Shown in pieces: positions 37,101 to 49,200 of a stretch of 64,000 nt of DNA (the first letter of the stretch is position 1; every line of letters starts with the position of its first letter). Under the pieces are notes generated by a model that was not told the DNA's origin, did no database searches, and worked only from the letters and a program-made list of their open reading frames with translations. The position numbers and the translations under genes are program-made. This DNA is from Cyathus striatus (lineage: Eukaryota; Basidiomycota; Agaricomycetes; Agaricales; Nidulariaceae), in assembly GCA_025738555.1 (NCBI GenBank), contig JAOVFP010000011.1, positions 4,565,384-4,629,383 of the forward strand. Reading direction: 5' to 3'.

Positions 37101-38764
37101 ATCAAGCCAGATGATATGGCACACAGTAGACTTTTCTGTGAGTTTAAAGAATTTAGACTTACCATTTTTTGACTAACACCCGCTACAGCTGCATTCAATC
37201 AGACTGAGCAAGGTAGACAACAAGGTTCGCCGAGTGATTTATACGTTGTCTTGCCTTATTAATACATTCTTTAGGCGGCAAAGGGACTGGGCTAGGCCTT
37301 GCGCTCGTTCGTCAAATAGTAAAGATGACTGGAGGTCGTTTGGGTGTTCGGTCGAAAGTTGGTGAAGGTTCAACATTTTGGGTAGAGCTCCCTTTGGGTG
37401 TTGGCAGGAAAGCTCTTGCTGGACCCCACGATATGTCCCTCGACGGTTCTTCTACTGCATCGTCTAATCTTGACAGAATCAAAGCCGCTGCCGCTGCCGC
37501 CGGGGTCACTAATGGTCAGCCAGAGGGCACGACGAACGACATAATAAGGGCAGTAGATGCGGCCGCGATGAAGGCTACGCGAATTCCTTCTCATACAGCT
37601 CGTAAAAATGCAGCCATGCATAGTCTTATGGAGCAAGGTTGGTGATCTTTCCAAGTTGGACAGTATTTCGGTTTTAAAGCGTTTACTAGGCGGTCGGGTC
37701 GAGCTGATGTTGAAGAATGACGACTCTCAAACCACCGTTCCGACTCGAACAATCGGAGACATGTCTACTGGAACACAGTTCTCTTTACTGTTATCATGCT
37801 CGAGTGATAATCCTTCCGAGAGCCCTCAGCAGGCGAATCCTCGCGATCCAGAAGGAGAGGCATCTGACGCGTTATCTGCAACAACCCTAGAAGTCCCACC
37901 ATCTCCTTCGGTACAGGGTCGTCCGACGTTTGTTCCACTTCCCAGTCCGCGGTCATTTTCAGTGGAGTCTCAACCGCCGCCGACTACGTCGACACTTTCA
38001 CATACATCTGCTGGATCTTCTGCAGGCCTTATGAATTCGTTTGGTGCAAGTCATGCTCGCAATAGTCCTGCATCTTCCAACGCGACGCTCCATATTATGC
38101 CAGGCATGCCGGTTCTTGTTGTCGATGATGATAACCTGACAAGAACGCTGATGAAACGCCTCCTTACACGACTGGGGTGTACCGTCACGCTTGCGGAGAA
38201 TGGGGAGATTGCGCTTGAACTTATTCTTGGACGGTCTGTGCGTGGAACGCCTTCAACGGATGCATCTCGCAGCACAGCACCCATACTAGAACAACGAGAG
38301 GAAAGAATTAATGCGGGCGAGGAAAGTAGATATGCGGTGATATTCCTTGATAATCAGATGCCGGTCATGTCAGGGCTTGAAGTGGTGGAGAAGTTGAGGG
38401 AGTTGAAGAGGAAGGACTTTGTCGTGGGCGTGACCGGTTAGTTGAATCATTGCGGTTAGTGTACGCGCATACTGATGTTTGCTCTTTGCCACAGGTAATG
38501 CATTACTGAGTGGTAAGTTTTGTGTTGAATTCGGCACAAATCATTGTTAACTTCTTTCAGATCAAAATGAATACTATGATGCTGGAGTAGATCGGTATGT
38601 CTTTCGAATTGACTCTAAGATGCGAGAACTGATTTGTGGACTCACCTAGCGTGCTAACGAAACCAGTACTGGAACGTAGTCTTCGCGAGATGTTGATTGT
38701 TGCAGACGAGCGACGAAAAACTCAGCAGCAGCAATCGACGAATGCTACTACTCCAACAACATAG
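34109..38764 (+). CDS. Membrane-bound hybrid histidine kinase
   Basis: 1096 aa from 26 exons: 34109-34708, 34776-34904, 34975-35003, 35062-35139, 35202-35225, 35277-35352, 35408-35487, 35543-35586, 35643-35672, 35722-35753, 35805-35855, 35905-35966, 36021-36034, 36088-36114, 36169-36267, 36325-36346, 36403-36442, 36499-36606, 36656-36795, 36845-37137, 37189-37224, 37275-37637, 37690-38436, 38495-38512, 38561-38594, 38650-38764. A disordered 180-residue head is followed by about six membrane helices (about 200-370), a coiled coil, then the H-box SYVFHEVRVPLNT (His416). ATPase motifs are [19 protein letters not shown] and [12 protein letters not shown] disordered linker leads to a receiver domain ([24 protein letters not shown]). 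No PAS, GAF or HAMP domain is seen. Intron 36035-36087 appears to be AT..AC; the exon 8/9 junction (donor GTCGGT) is weak. Confidence 0.87.
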
Positions 38765-39251
38765 TTGCGTGTTAGGCATTATTTCCTTTTTGGGTTATCG
38801 GGCTATTCTCTTCTGGTCTAGGAGTTGTTTATGCCTTTCTCTCGTCGGATTGGACATTGTTCGATATTGCTTTTGGGTATTGGGATGATTTCAATTGTTC
38901 ATTGTTAGACATAATGGTGTGGGATCACGGAGTCGACACACATGGTCAATCTACTGCATACAAATAGTGATAGTTAGTTTTCATGCATTCCTTACGATTA
39001 TGAATATTATAGGAGTGATTCGGATACGATAATACGATGAATGGTATGGATGAGTGAGGAGCAATTGAATGGAGAGTTTTCCCAGCAATGAGTGGCACAT
39101 GTCTGCAGTGAATGGTACAAGCATGTCGGATTTAGCCGAGCGAGGGTAAACGGCTTGGAATTTGTTCCTTGTCACAGTCCACAGCCATATCCTTCTCCCT
39201 TCGCAACTACTTTGCTCACACAACTCTCCGTTTTCCCTGCCAAATTCACTT
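38765..39251. other. Intergenic, no gene seen
   Basis: 487 bp between the kinase and the Ran-binding protein gene. No supported frame; it should hold the kinase terminator and the next promoter. Confidence 0.5.
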
Positions 39252-41414
39252 ATGCCACAAGACGAATCTCCACCTGCATCCCCGCCATCTCCGAACGCGA
39301 CAGAGTCAGGTAATTACTAGCCATTTATTTCCTCCCGAACCCTTACTCAACAACTGGTTATCTCTCCATCTTACTTCAACACAGAGCTCAAATTGTCGAA
39401 GAAACGGGAGAGAGAAGCTTCCTTAGAGCCAGTGACAACTCCTAAGGCCTCTGTAGTATGTGTCATTCTTTTGCTAGGTCAACCGTCGTGAAGCTCATTA
39501 CCGATAACGTCTTTCAGGAGACGGATCCACTTCTACGGGAGACACGCACGCCTGCAAAGAAGAACAGACGACAATTGGCCCCCACGGATGAAGAAGAGGA
39601 TGGTACGACACACTCTAGGTCAAACTCCAGTTCTCCACCAATCAGCGCCTCACCACCTCAAGAAATGAAGATTAAGGTTCGCCAGATCAGTCAAGGTGTC
39701 GAAGACCTTAGTTGGCGCAACATGCAGCCCCCCGTTTCGGAGGACATGGAAAGCGAGCCTGCAGAGCATATTGCCCCTCCGCCTATAGAAAATCAGCAAC
39801 CGGTGCAGACTGCTTCACAGCAGGCTGAGGAGCCTACACCTATCAAAGCAGATGACGAGACTCCCCCGAAGAGCCCCGCTGACTCTCAACTATCGCAGTC
39901 AGTTTCTGAACTTCCGCCTGCCAGCGCCTCTACATCCGTGGATAATCTTACATCAGACGATCCTTCACGGCTGCGGGCTGACTCTGAATGCGGTGATAAA
40001 GGCCTCAAGCGCAAATTCGTGGAACGGGGGACGAGTCAAGGGCCCCAAGAAAACGGTGATGCCTCTAACCATGCATCCGAGCCCTTGAAGCGCCCACGCG
40101 ACGATCCAGACAAGGATGATAACCCTCGCGAGGCTAAGCGACCTTCCCCACCTCCAGAACCGAAGTCTCCCAAGAAGACCTCTCCACCATCACCAAAGGT
40201 CCCTAAATTGGTATGTACTATTTATTTGCAATCACCCTCGTTTTCTTTCTGACACGCGCGTGCGTGGTAATGAATAGAGCGGATTTTCGGCATACGCCTC
40301 CAGCAGCTCGCCTTTCGCGTCTGTTAAGGGGCAAAATGTGTTTTCAAAATCGTCTTCCCCACCATCATTTTCTGGCACACCTTCTCCCTCGCCTTTCTCC
40401 CCCAATGCCATCCCTTCGCCTCCCACATCCGTAGTAAGGTCCACTTTCGGCAACAAGGCTGGCGAATCATCCTCAACATCGACTCCCACAGCGACCAAAC
40501 GCACTGGGTTCGAAGCTTTTGCTTCTACAGCTTCCCCCTTTGCAAGTGTTACCCGATCAAAGTCCCCTGTATTAGGTTCAGCTTCCAAGTTAAATAGGAA
40601 CAAGTCACCGCCGCGTCGTGGAGGATCAGCCAGCTCAAATCCTTTTGCGTCTTACGCTGGCGAATTGCAGAGCTTTGCTGCTCCCATGTCGAAACGGCCC
40701 CGGGCTGGTTCCCCCGATGGATCATCTCGGAGTTCTGTAGAACGTGGAACTTCCAAAACACTGGGAGGTGGAAGTGGCGCTGATAGCGGTGCGGAAGAGG
40801 AAGAGGAGAGACATACCAGCTTTGGGGAGAAGTTGAGGTCCACGAAAGATGACGATGAAGATAGAAGCGACGAAGAACAACAGAAAGTTAAGCTAACTGA
40901 GCAGGAAGGTATGTGTTCATGATATTTTATGCTATAACAAAATGCTGATATCGCATTTTACAGTACTTACTGGGGAAGAAGATGAGGAGACGCTGACCCA
41001 GGTACGAGGCAAGCTTTTCACGATTATGAATGGTGGTTGGAAGGAACGTGGAACTGGTCTCCTGAAGTTAAACGTTAAGCGAATTGACGGATCTGGAGCA
41101 CGTCTTGGTATGCCTTCGTTATTTGTATATGCTCAGTTAACTGACTTGATGATTCTAGTGATGAGGAAGGAAGCAGTGTACACTCTGCTGCTGAATGTAA
41201 CCCTATTCCCCGGAATGAAGTGCAACATTAATCCCCAGGATCCTCGATACCTGCGCTTCAGCATCATCGAAGGCGGAAATACTACCCATTACAACCTGCG
41301 GGTGAGTTCCTTCTTTACAGTACTCGTTCGTTGGCTAATGATTACCAGGTGTCAAATGCTAAGATCGCCCAGGACCTTTTGGAGGAAATCAATGCAAACA
41401 TCCCTATGGCATGA
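39252..41414 (+). CDS. RanBP3/Yrb2-like Ran-binding protein
   Basis: 601 aa from exons 39252-39309, 39385-39455, 39518-40210, 40278-40908, 40964-41107, 41159-41301 and 41349-41414. The first 450 residues are disordered, Ser/Pro-rich and basic, with KKRERE and KRKF nuclear-signal-like clusters and FG-like motifs (SGFSAYASSSSPFASVKG, SNPFASYAG). The C-terminal RanBD1 domain (about 455-595) has the core GEEDEETLTQVRGKLFTI, WKERGTGLLKLNV, RKEAVYTLLLNV and RYLRFSI. Yrb2/RanBP3 proteins bind Ran-GTP and Crm1 in the nucleus and help export NES cargo. The FG-like motifs also allow a nucleoporin-type reading, but a single C-terminal RanBD fits Yrb2 better. Confidence 0.88.
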
Positions 41415-41958
41415 AAAGGACAATTCATTGAGCTAGATCCTATACTGACCTGAAATTGATTGTGACTCTTGGCGTGGGCAGTACATGTCTGCGTTGTACC
41501 ACTTATGATTGTCGACCTTCACACACTAATAGGGTCATGATTTTTATTACATTACAACGACCCATGCTAGTAGTATCTATGCTGTGAACGATTTTATCTC
41601 AACGATCTTTTAAATTTGATTCTGATTACAGTGGACGGGGATGTGTGATTTTTGTGAATTGAAATCGAACGTGTGTCCTGCGCGTACAATCGGACCCTGA
41701 TGGACATCGGAGGCTCGGAGCGCTGACGCCGCAGTGTGCGCATCTCCATATCAATGATATTCCCACGGCGGTATCGTACTCAGGGATGCCGTCGTGTCGA
41801 ATTTCGTGTCATCGCAGGTTGACCGTTCTGTAACCTTTACCTCTCTCCTTCTCCCTCCGTTCTTTCACTATCTCTCGTTCATGCTATTGGTCTGTCCATT
41901 TGATATCTTGTGAATACAAGCTTACTGAGGTTTGGTTACAGCAATAAAGTAGCGTGTC
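41415..41958. other. Intergenic, no gene seen
   Basis: 544 bp between the Ran-binding protein gene and ALG5. It ends in a CT-rich promoter-like tract (about 41840-41870). Nothing else is supported. Confidence 0.5.
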
Positions 41959-43161
41959 ATGGACAGCTCTTCCCTCCTCTATGGAGGGCTTTCCCTGGTA
42001 GTCACCGGGTTCGTCGCTGTGAGTATAGCTTCTGCGTATTCTATGATGATGACTACCCTTTCATCCTTGTTCTATGAGCCGCGGGCCAATCCTCGGATTG
42101 TGCGCCATGGCGACGACGACATCTATCTTTGGGTCGGGGAACATCCCCTTGCTCTGAAGCTTTCATCTAATTTCAAGCTTGTTGACGTGTTGCTGACGAA
42201 ATCTAGTTGTATACAGTATTGGTATTCTGGTCACCGCCAGCAATCGTAACTCACGATTCGGAAAAGAGATATCGCTCTAACAAATCACGGTCGAAGCCTT
42301 TACCCCTCACCTCACTGTCAGAACCTAGCAAAGTCGATCTTACCGTTGTGGTTCCGGCGTACAATGAAACCGAGAGATTACCAGTAATGATGGAAGCAAC
42401 CATTGATCACCTAAAATCGCTGAAGACGAAGCGTACATACGAGATACTCATCGTTGACGATGGCTCAAGCGATGGTACTTCTGCCGCGTCCCTAGACCTT
42501 GCTGCAAAGTACCCAGAGTGCGACATCAAAGTCGTCACCTTGGCGAAAAACATCGGAAAAGGAGGTGCTGTAAGGCATGGAATGCTTTATAGCAGCGGAG
42601 AACGCCTTCTTATGGCAGACGCGGACGGTGCAAGTCGGTTTGAAGATTTGGAATCTCTCTGGAAAGAGATGGATGCAATTGCGCCTAGCAATGCACCCGG
42701 TGTCGTCGTCGGTAGCCGTGCTCATCTCGTTAAGACTGAAGCCGTGGTCAAAGTACGATCTCATGACTGTATGTTACTCAATTGTTTTCTGACTTCCCTT
42801 CCAGCGATCGCTCCTCCGCAATATTCTTATGTATGGATTGCACACGGTTCTCCGCATTGTCGGCGTTGGACACATCCGAGACACTCAGTGCGGATTCAAG
42901 CTGTTTTCACGTGCGGCTGCCCAGCAGATATTTCCAGCTCAACATCTTCCTACATGGATATTCGACGTCGAACTTCTTTTACTTGCTAAGCAACTTCGTA
43001 TACCCGTAGCTGAAGTACCTATTCAGTGGCATGAGGTACCGGGAAGCAAACTGAACGTGATCACCGCTTCCGTGCAAATGTTGCGGGACCTCTTGATCGT
43101 CAGAGCTAATCATTTATTGGGCCGATGGAAAGCCTCACCTGCAAAGATAAAATCCTCTTAG
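41959..43161 (+). CDS. alg5: Dolichyl-phosphate beta-glucosyltransferase (ALG5)
   Basis: 320 aa from exons 41959-42018, 42207-42752 and 42805-43161. An N-terminal membrane anchor precedes a GT2 fold: VDLTVVVPAYNETERLP, the nucleotide-binding ILIVDDGSSDGT, AKNIGKGGAVRHGML, then the metal-binding MADADGASRFEDL, VVGSRAH, and the C-terminal GVGHIRDTQCGFKLFSR and PTWIFDVELL. ALG5 transfers glucose from UDP-glucose to dolichyl phosphate at the ER, supplying Dol-P-Glc for N-glycan precursor completion. Spacing of the motifs and the QCGFKLF signature separate it from dolichyl-phosphate mannose synthase. The first intron, 188 nt, is unusually long for this window and partly open in frame; exon 1 supplies the anchor. 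Confidence 0.93.
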
Positions 43162-43467
43162 ATTGGCATACTTCGGACGTTGACTTATTTATTCTGGATG
43201 TATTGTACTTTCACTGCGTGGAGAGCGAATTTATTGGTTTTCTGCTTTCGGTTTTATGGCTACTCGCACTCTTCTCTTTATCACTCGAGGGAACCACCTG
43301 ATAGGTTTACCATCACAGCGACCACTCCACAGCACGATTCCGAGGACCTAATTATTGTCGACTGCACCAGTTTAGGATATATTATTAGATTTTTGACATG
43401 TGTGTTTTCTCACTCACATCCTCGTTTCTTAACTGAAGTCATTTAAATGTTCCGCAGTTTACCACCT
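43162..43467. other. Intergenic, no gene seen
   Basis: 306 bp between the convergent ends of ALG5 and the 77-aa gene. No supported feature. Confidence 0.45.
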
Positions 43468-43749
43468 TTAGCCACCCCTTCCTATAGCAGGCACCGGTGA
43501 ATGTTTTCCGACCAGCATTCCCTTGAATGCATATGCACCCATGTCTTCTAATTTGTCGAATGATGAAGCAAAAATACTATATCATTGCTACTTACGTTTG
43601 CCTACGAGCAGGTGAATTGCACAAGCATTTTCCAGACCGTTGAACTTCGAGAATAGATCATCAAGTGCAGCCGCCCTTGTTTCCTGGGCCCTGGAAGCTT
43701 CAATTATTTTTTCCTCATAGGACTTTGCTGCCGACATGACATCTGTCAT
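43468..43749 (-). CDS. Small protein of unknown function (77 aa)
   Basis: Exons 43749-43596 and 43547-43468 joined by a canonical 48-nt intron (GTAAGT..TTAG) give a 77-residue protein. The start is the first ATG (MTDVMSAAKSYEEKII). It begins with an amphipathic helix, continues with LDDLFSKFNGLENACAIHLL and ends GAYAFKGMLVGKHSPVPAIG. No signal peptide or membrane segment. I do not recognise the family. Support is the clean splice signal, preserved frame and compact stop; it is divergent from the lipase, with 190 bp between starts. Confidence 0.5.
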
Positions 43750-43866
43750 TCTCACACAATTGCATCCAGATGCACTAAGCAACCTTCGGTATGATGAGGA
43801 AGCCCTCTCTGATATTGATATTCATGCTCTTCTGCACGCTTCGTCGCGCAAGCGTGAAAGACAGGG

Positions 43867-43874
43867 TATAAAAG
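43867..43874 (+). promoter_or_regulatory. TATA box (TATAAAAG)
   Basis: TATAAAAGGC lies 73 bp upstream of the lipase ATG at 43940, the same motif as at the small secreted-protein gene. Confidence 0.6.
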
Positions 43875-43939
43875 GCACTGACGTGTATACTAATGTCTTC
43901 AGCACAACCCTCTTTGTGTTTTTGCGTTGATCTAGTAGC

Positions 43940-45422
43940 ATGCGCTTCTCCTCCATCTTTGTCGCCTTGTTCTCCGCCTTGAGCGTTGTTGCTTCCCCTC
44001 TAGGGGACCTGACGAAGCTTGACAAGCGAGCGATCTCTCAGGGTGGTTACCACCTTATTCGTCTGCTAATTGGCACTCATTATCCTTAAGATACATTCAA
44101 TGACCTGGTATTCTACTTCCAATGTGAGTGCTGCCACCCTTGTATATATGCAGATACTCACAGTTGATATCTCTCGCAGATGCCTCTTCCGCCTATTCCC
44201 TCGTGTGTCCAAAGCCCAACGGAAACACGCTAGTCACGATGGTAATACTTCGGTTTGAGAACATGTCTCGCCGTTGGCGTTGGTTGAACAGCATCTAGAT
44301 CAACAATGTGGTTACGGACACGCAAGGCTTCATTGCTCGTGACGATAATAAGAAAGAGATTGTGGTGTCTCTTAGAGGGAGGTGGGAATCTACGCAAATT
44401 CGTTAATTCCTTATCTAACAGAGCATGCAGCACCTCGCCAACCGATTTCCTGATAGATGCAGAGCTGTTGCTGATTCCATTTGTTTCTCCTGGTGTCAAT
44501 GCACCGTGTAATATCATATCTCCTAAACGGATATACATATGCTAATAGGTTTCTTGTAGCCGGATCTCTAGCTCACACTGGCTTTTTAACCGCGTAAATG
44601 CTTATTTTAAGGAATTTATCTTTACTTACGGTCAACAGATGGAACTCGGTCGCAAACACGGTCATTTCAACCGTTAAGTCGCAACTCGCCGCTCATCCCG
44701 GTTACAATCTTGTCTCCACGGGTCATTCTCTGGGTGGTGCATTGTCTAGTTTGGCTGGAATCTCTCTGCAGCAGAACTTCCCTGGCAGGTACGAAATGTA
44801 TTTTAGCGTTGTTTAGATACTTTTAACTCACAATGTCACAGTTCTGTTCGTATGTTCACTTATGGCCAAGTAACGATTAGTAGTGAATCAGTAGAGAATA
44901 TATTTATAAACCCATTTTAGCCACGGACCTTCAACCCGACTGGCACATTTTTTATCAACCAACAATTCGGAAACAAGGCGTTTAGAGGTATGTGATACAC
45001 ATCAAATTAACTTGGCCACTGATATTCAAAAATCATGCAGCGGTCCACACGATTGACGGGTAATATGGTTTCCCATTCACATACTTTGCCTTCTCACTTT
45101 TTAAATCGTAGTGTACCTACCATTATTCCCCAGTCGCTCGGGTATAGACATCATGGTAAGTTGTTCATGATGAACCTTTCTGATACCTGATTCCCCGCTT
45201 TAGGCGTTGAGTTCTTCCAGTTTCTTGACCCAGCGTCACCCGCTACGACCAAGCAATGCGCCGCAGATGGTGAAGACCCCACTTGCTCGGACTCTATTCC
45301 ATCAGCTGGAATAGATGTTGCTCATCTTAGTGTAAGCGCAATGGCAACCTCGATCACCCACCCCCGTTAACTAGTCTCACCAGTATTTCAATATCGTGGC
45401 TGCGACTCCATTCTGCGCTTGA
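43940..45422 (+). CDS. Secreted class 3 lipase / feruloyl-esterase-like
   Basis: 288 aa from 13 exons: 43940-44042, 44091-44123, 44180-44241, 44299-44381, 44431-44507, 44560-44593, 44639-44788, 44842-44869, 44921-44987, 45041-45059, 45112-45155, 45204-45331, 45384-45422. Signal peptide MRFSSIFVALFSALSVVAS, then a probable KR propeptide site (LDKRA). Catalytic triad: Ser161 in TGHSLGGA, Asp218 in HTIDGVP and His274 in VAHLSYFN; the oxyanion segment is VVSLRGSTS. This is the Rhizomucor-type lipase 3 family, covering extracellular triacylglycerol lipases and FaeA-like esterases; sequence alone does not decide the substrate. Cysteines near the C-terminus (QCAADGEDPTC) suggest a disulfide. The acceptor of exon 5 was chosen at 44431 because it yields RGSTS. 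Confidence 0.9.
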
Positions 45423-45617
45423 TGCATTGTAATGTATCGTATCTGATTTTTGTAGCTCGATGTAACAGGAACTTGACGGAAACAATATACTGATTATTCT
45501 TATAATTTTATCTTTCGTAATTACTGTTTTGTAATAAGCTTATGCTAGCCTGGGGGGAAAGGATAAATTTCGACTCTCGATTGGCGCAATCAAATTTTGG
45601 CTATAATCCCAACCACC

Positions 45618-46140
45618 ATGTTCAACGCGATCTTGTCATGCTTTTCCACGTTTTTGCGAAGAAAGCCACCTCCTGAACCCAGGCCTAAAAACTATATCGA
45701 ACCAACAGTTTATTACTGCGATGACATACACCCTGAATGTCCGAGTGTGAAACATAACGACCGGGATCACCAGTATATACAGCAATGCGAACATCTCTGG
45801 TGCCTATTGTTTGCCTTGCATCATTTCGGCAGCCCGATATGTATTGGTAAATGCGAAACAAAGTATCCAACAAAGTATCCAATGAGGGCAGACTTTGCGC
45901 TGTTGTTTTTTAGGGGTATGATAGGCCAAAGCAGGCATGTCGCTGCATCAATCGTGTTATATGATGGCTCATGTACTTCCGCTTTTGATATACCTCGACG
46001 GCTCAACCAAAAGTATCGACAAAGTTCGTCTTGACTACGAGAGGATGAAGCAACATCCAGGGCTTCCTACATACGAGGAGAGTCAAGAGCCGGATTTACT
46101 AGGAATTCCATATGTCTATATGGTTGTTTGGCCAGCATAA
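45618..46140 (+). CDS. Hypothetical protein (144 aa, spliced model)
   Basis: Exons 45618-45846 and 45935-46140, joined by an 88-nt GTAAAT..GCAG intron, give 144 aa. Cys/His-scattered centre (QYIQQCEHLWCLLFALHHFG) and a C-terminus with HPGLPTYEESQEPDLLG and a final YVYMVVWPA. No family recognised, no signal peptide. Reading straight through the intron gives an alternative 139-aa product ending near 46034. Frame use on both sides supports splicing, but the gene is weakly supported. Confidence 0.4.
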
Positions 46141-46279
46141 TATGCCGACACACAAAAGTATCATTAGTCCGCCGCCTCTTAGGTTATTCATTAAACGGTA
46201 CGATCAACAAATCTTACATATCATATAAAACATCTCTCCATCGTTAGCATTGTCGTACATCAGACGCCCAATAAACACA

Positions 46280-49200
46280 TTAGAAATTCTTCCTCAAACT
46301 CGAACCCCACTTCCAGCACTTGACCTGAATCAACCACTCCGTTTCCATACTCTCAGAAGATGAGCCATCGATAATGGTAATCCCTTCCTCCGTAAATCTA
46401 AACATATTTTCAGTAAGGTTTTGTTGCAGTACTTGCACAGCGTAAGATTTCGACGCAGCATCGACTTCAAGGATCGCAGACGGCATTTCAGCTGGTTCCA
46501 TCGGGACATCACTAGCCACTTCCGGTGGTGGAGTTGAAGAATTTTCTGCATCAGGACTGGCGGGCGTATCAGCAGGTTCAACAAGAGCTGGAGAGGCAAC
46601 AGTAATAGGCGAAAGCGACTTTTCAGCTTGAACCTCGGGAACGGGCTCAACAACAATCTCAGACGCAGTAGTAACTCGAGGCGTAGGAGCCCTCTCTAGC
46701 ATCGGCTCAGGCGAATCGCGAATCTCGCCTTCTTCAGTACTAGAAGTACTGCCCTTGTCGGAACCGGGACCTACTGGAGGATCAACTTGAGAATTCGGCG
46801 TGGTCAAGGGGAGTACAGTAGATTCATTAGGCTTCTCAGCCTCAGAAGCAGGCACTGCAGCTGGGGATTCTTGAGTGGCAGTAGGAAGTGTATCAGGAGA
46901 AGTAGTGGGTGCAGGTTTCGCTTGAGATTCGCCAGTCTCACCCGATGGCGCATCAGGAACCGCCGGTTTATCTTCCTCCGGAACAGGTGCAGGCGCAGGG
47001 GCAAGAGTAGACTCTTTCTCTTTCTCCTCCATCTCCACATATTCCTTTAGCTTATCCTCCTCCATCTTCGACTCCTCCTGTTGCTGACCCTCTTCAGCCA
47101 CCAGTTCAGACCCAGGAACGTGCTCAGGTTCTTCCACGACCTCTGTCTCCAATATCAACGAAATATCATACCTTCTCCCATCCGAAGGCGCACTAGCAGA
47201 AAGCAAATAACTCTCTTTCGCCGTCTCCAGAATGATAGGCTTAAATTCCACTGGAGTGGTCTCCTGCGAAGGCTCATCAACGTCCATAGACACGTCCCTC
47301 TCAGAACTTTCATCCGTACGACGGCGCTTTGTAGGCCTGGATTCAACAGGCTCAGGCGGGGAGGGGAAAAGCATCTCTTTAACCATGGACGGGATGTATT
47401 TGTACCTAGTTAAATATATCAGCCACCGAATAAATCGTGTGTTTAAGGAGAGAAACATACCCAAGCCTTAAATCTCCCGCCTGACCAGTGCCAAACACGA
47501 CCGTCCGAACACGCATCAACTCCCTCTCCTCCACCTCATCCCTCCGTTCTCTTTCATGCTCCTCTTCCTCCTGCTCTTCCTCATCCCCCTCCATTTCAGG
47601 GATAACATCCAGCACAGTCGCATTGGCAAGTCCACGCCGAGTCGGAGGCCAGTCCCACCCGCGCCGCCTCTTCCGCCCTGCAAGCCGCAAGATGGGTTTA
47701 TTAAGGACACTCGCGCGTCTCTCCGCATACTCCAAAAGCCGCTGCGAGCGATTACGCCGACCAAGGGAAGGCGACGAACGCGCGGTACCTTTCTAAACAT
47801 TCTGTCAGCTACATATTTTCAAAACGAAATGTGAAATAACCAACCTCGACAAACTCAGCAGCAACAATCTCAATGGCAGCACCATCATGTCCCGCACCCC
47901 ACCCAGCACTAATCAATCCCCTCCCATCCTCGTCTTCCCCCTCTTCCCCATCATCTACACCCGCATCCACCTCGTCATCCTCAGGAGGCACGTCAATAGC
48001 CTCACTCCTCAACATCCCCATCCTCCCGCGCAAATTCCAACTCTTCTCTCCGCGCCCACCAATAAACCTTCCCACCACCTCTTCTCTGCGCACACTACTC
48101 TCCCCATGGATACCCTGAATTCCACTGATGAAAACTGAATCCCTCCCTGCGCCGACACAGCGCATAACCTTCACTTCAACGCGGAGGTCCCGGCCTTTAG
48201 CGCGCGCCAAGCTCGCACCAGGCCACGATATCCACCCTGCATGCAATGCGCAAAGGAAAAGATCCGAATCGTCAGTGTATATTCTTCTCCTTTTCGGCCT
48301 TGTTTGCTCCTCCCGCGGTTTCTCTGATGCAGTCGAGGTGGAGGGAGCATTTTGTTGACTCGTGCCGAGCCGCGACTTTTTCCTCGCAGAGGAAGAGCTC
48401 ACCGAAGGGGGAAGAACCGCTTTGCGCTTCATGCCGAATCCTAGACTCTGCCCAGGGACCCCACCACCCCAAATCCTGGGATGGGTAGGCCTCTGCGTGG
48501 GGATACTCCCACAGGGGATCACAACTACCGCGCGGACCTCGACGTCCACTATACCCTCTTCTTCCCTTGCATCTTTGATCTCACCTTCCTCTTTCCCACT
48601 AGCCGACGCGGGAACACCGAGATCGAAGAGGTAGGGGAACGGCAACTTGGGGAACACAAACGTCCCTAGATGGATCGTGGTGCGTGGTTTGGGGTACGGA
48701 TCGGGCTCAGAATCGGGTGGTGAGGCGGGGGCGGTGTCTACCTCCATCGGTAGTAAGGGATGCGCATGGCCAGGGTGAGGAGGGAACGGATGATGCGTGG
48801 GGGGAGGGAGGTGCTGCTGTGAATGGGCATGAGAAAGCGGTGGGGGTGGAGGGTGCACAACTCCGACCCCGGTGGGGAAAGGGGAGTCCATCTCGTGCAT
48901 GGGTGGGTAGGGGGAATCGATGATGTACCCTCCTGGCACGCGAATTTGTCCAGGAGGAATGTGCTGTGGCATTTGGGAGTTGTAGATGTCCCGCTGCTCC
49001 ATTTCCATGCGGTCGCGCTGTTCTCTTTCTCTTTCTCGCTCCCTGTCGCGTTGCTCACGGTCGCGGTCTTTGGGCATCCCAGGAGGAGGGCCAGCTCGAG
49101 GTGCGGAAGTCGAGGGCTTCTTCTTCTCCCTCTCTCTTTCCCTCTCACGTTCTCGTTCTCGTTCCCTGTCTCTCTCCCTTTCCCTCTCCTTGTCCCTTTC

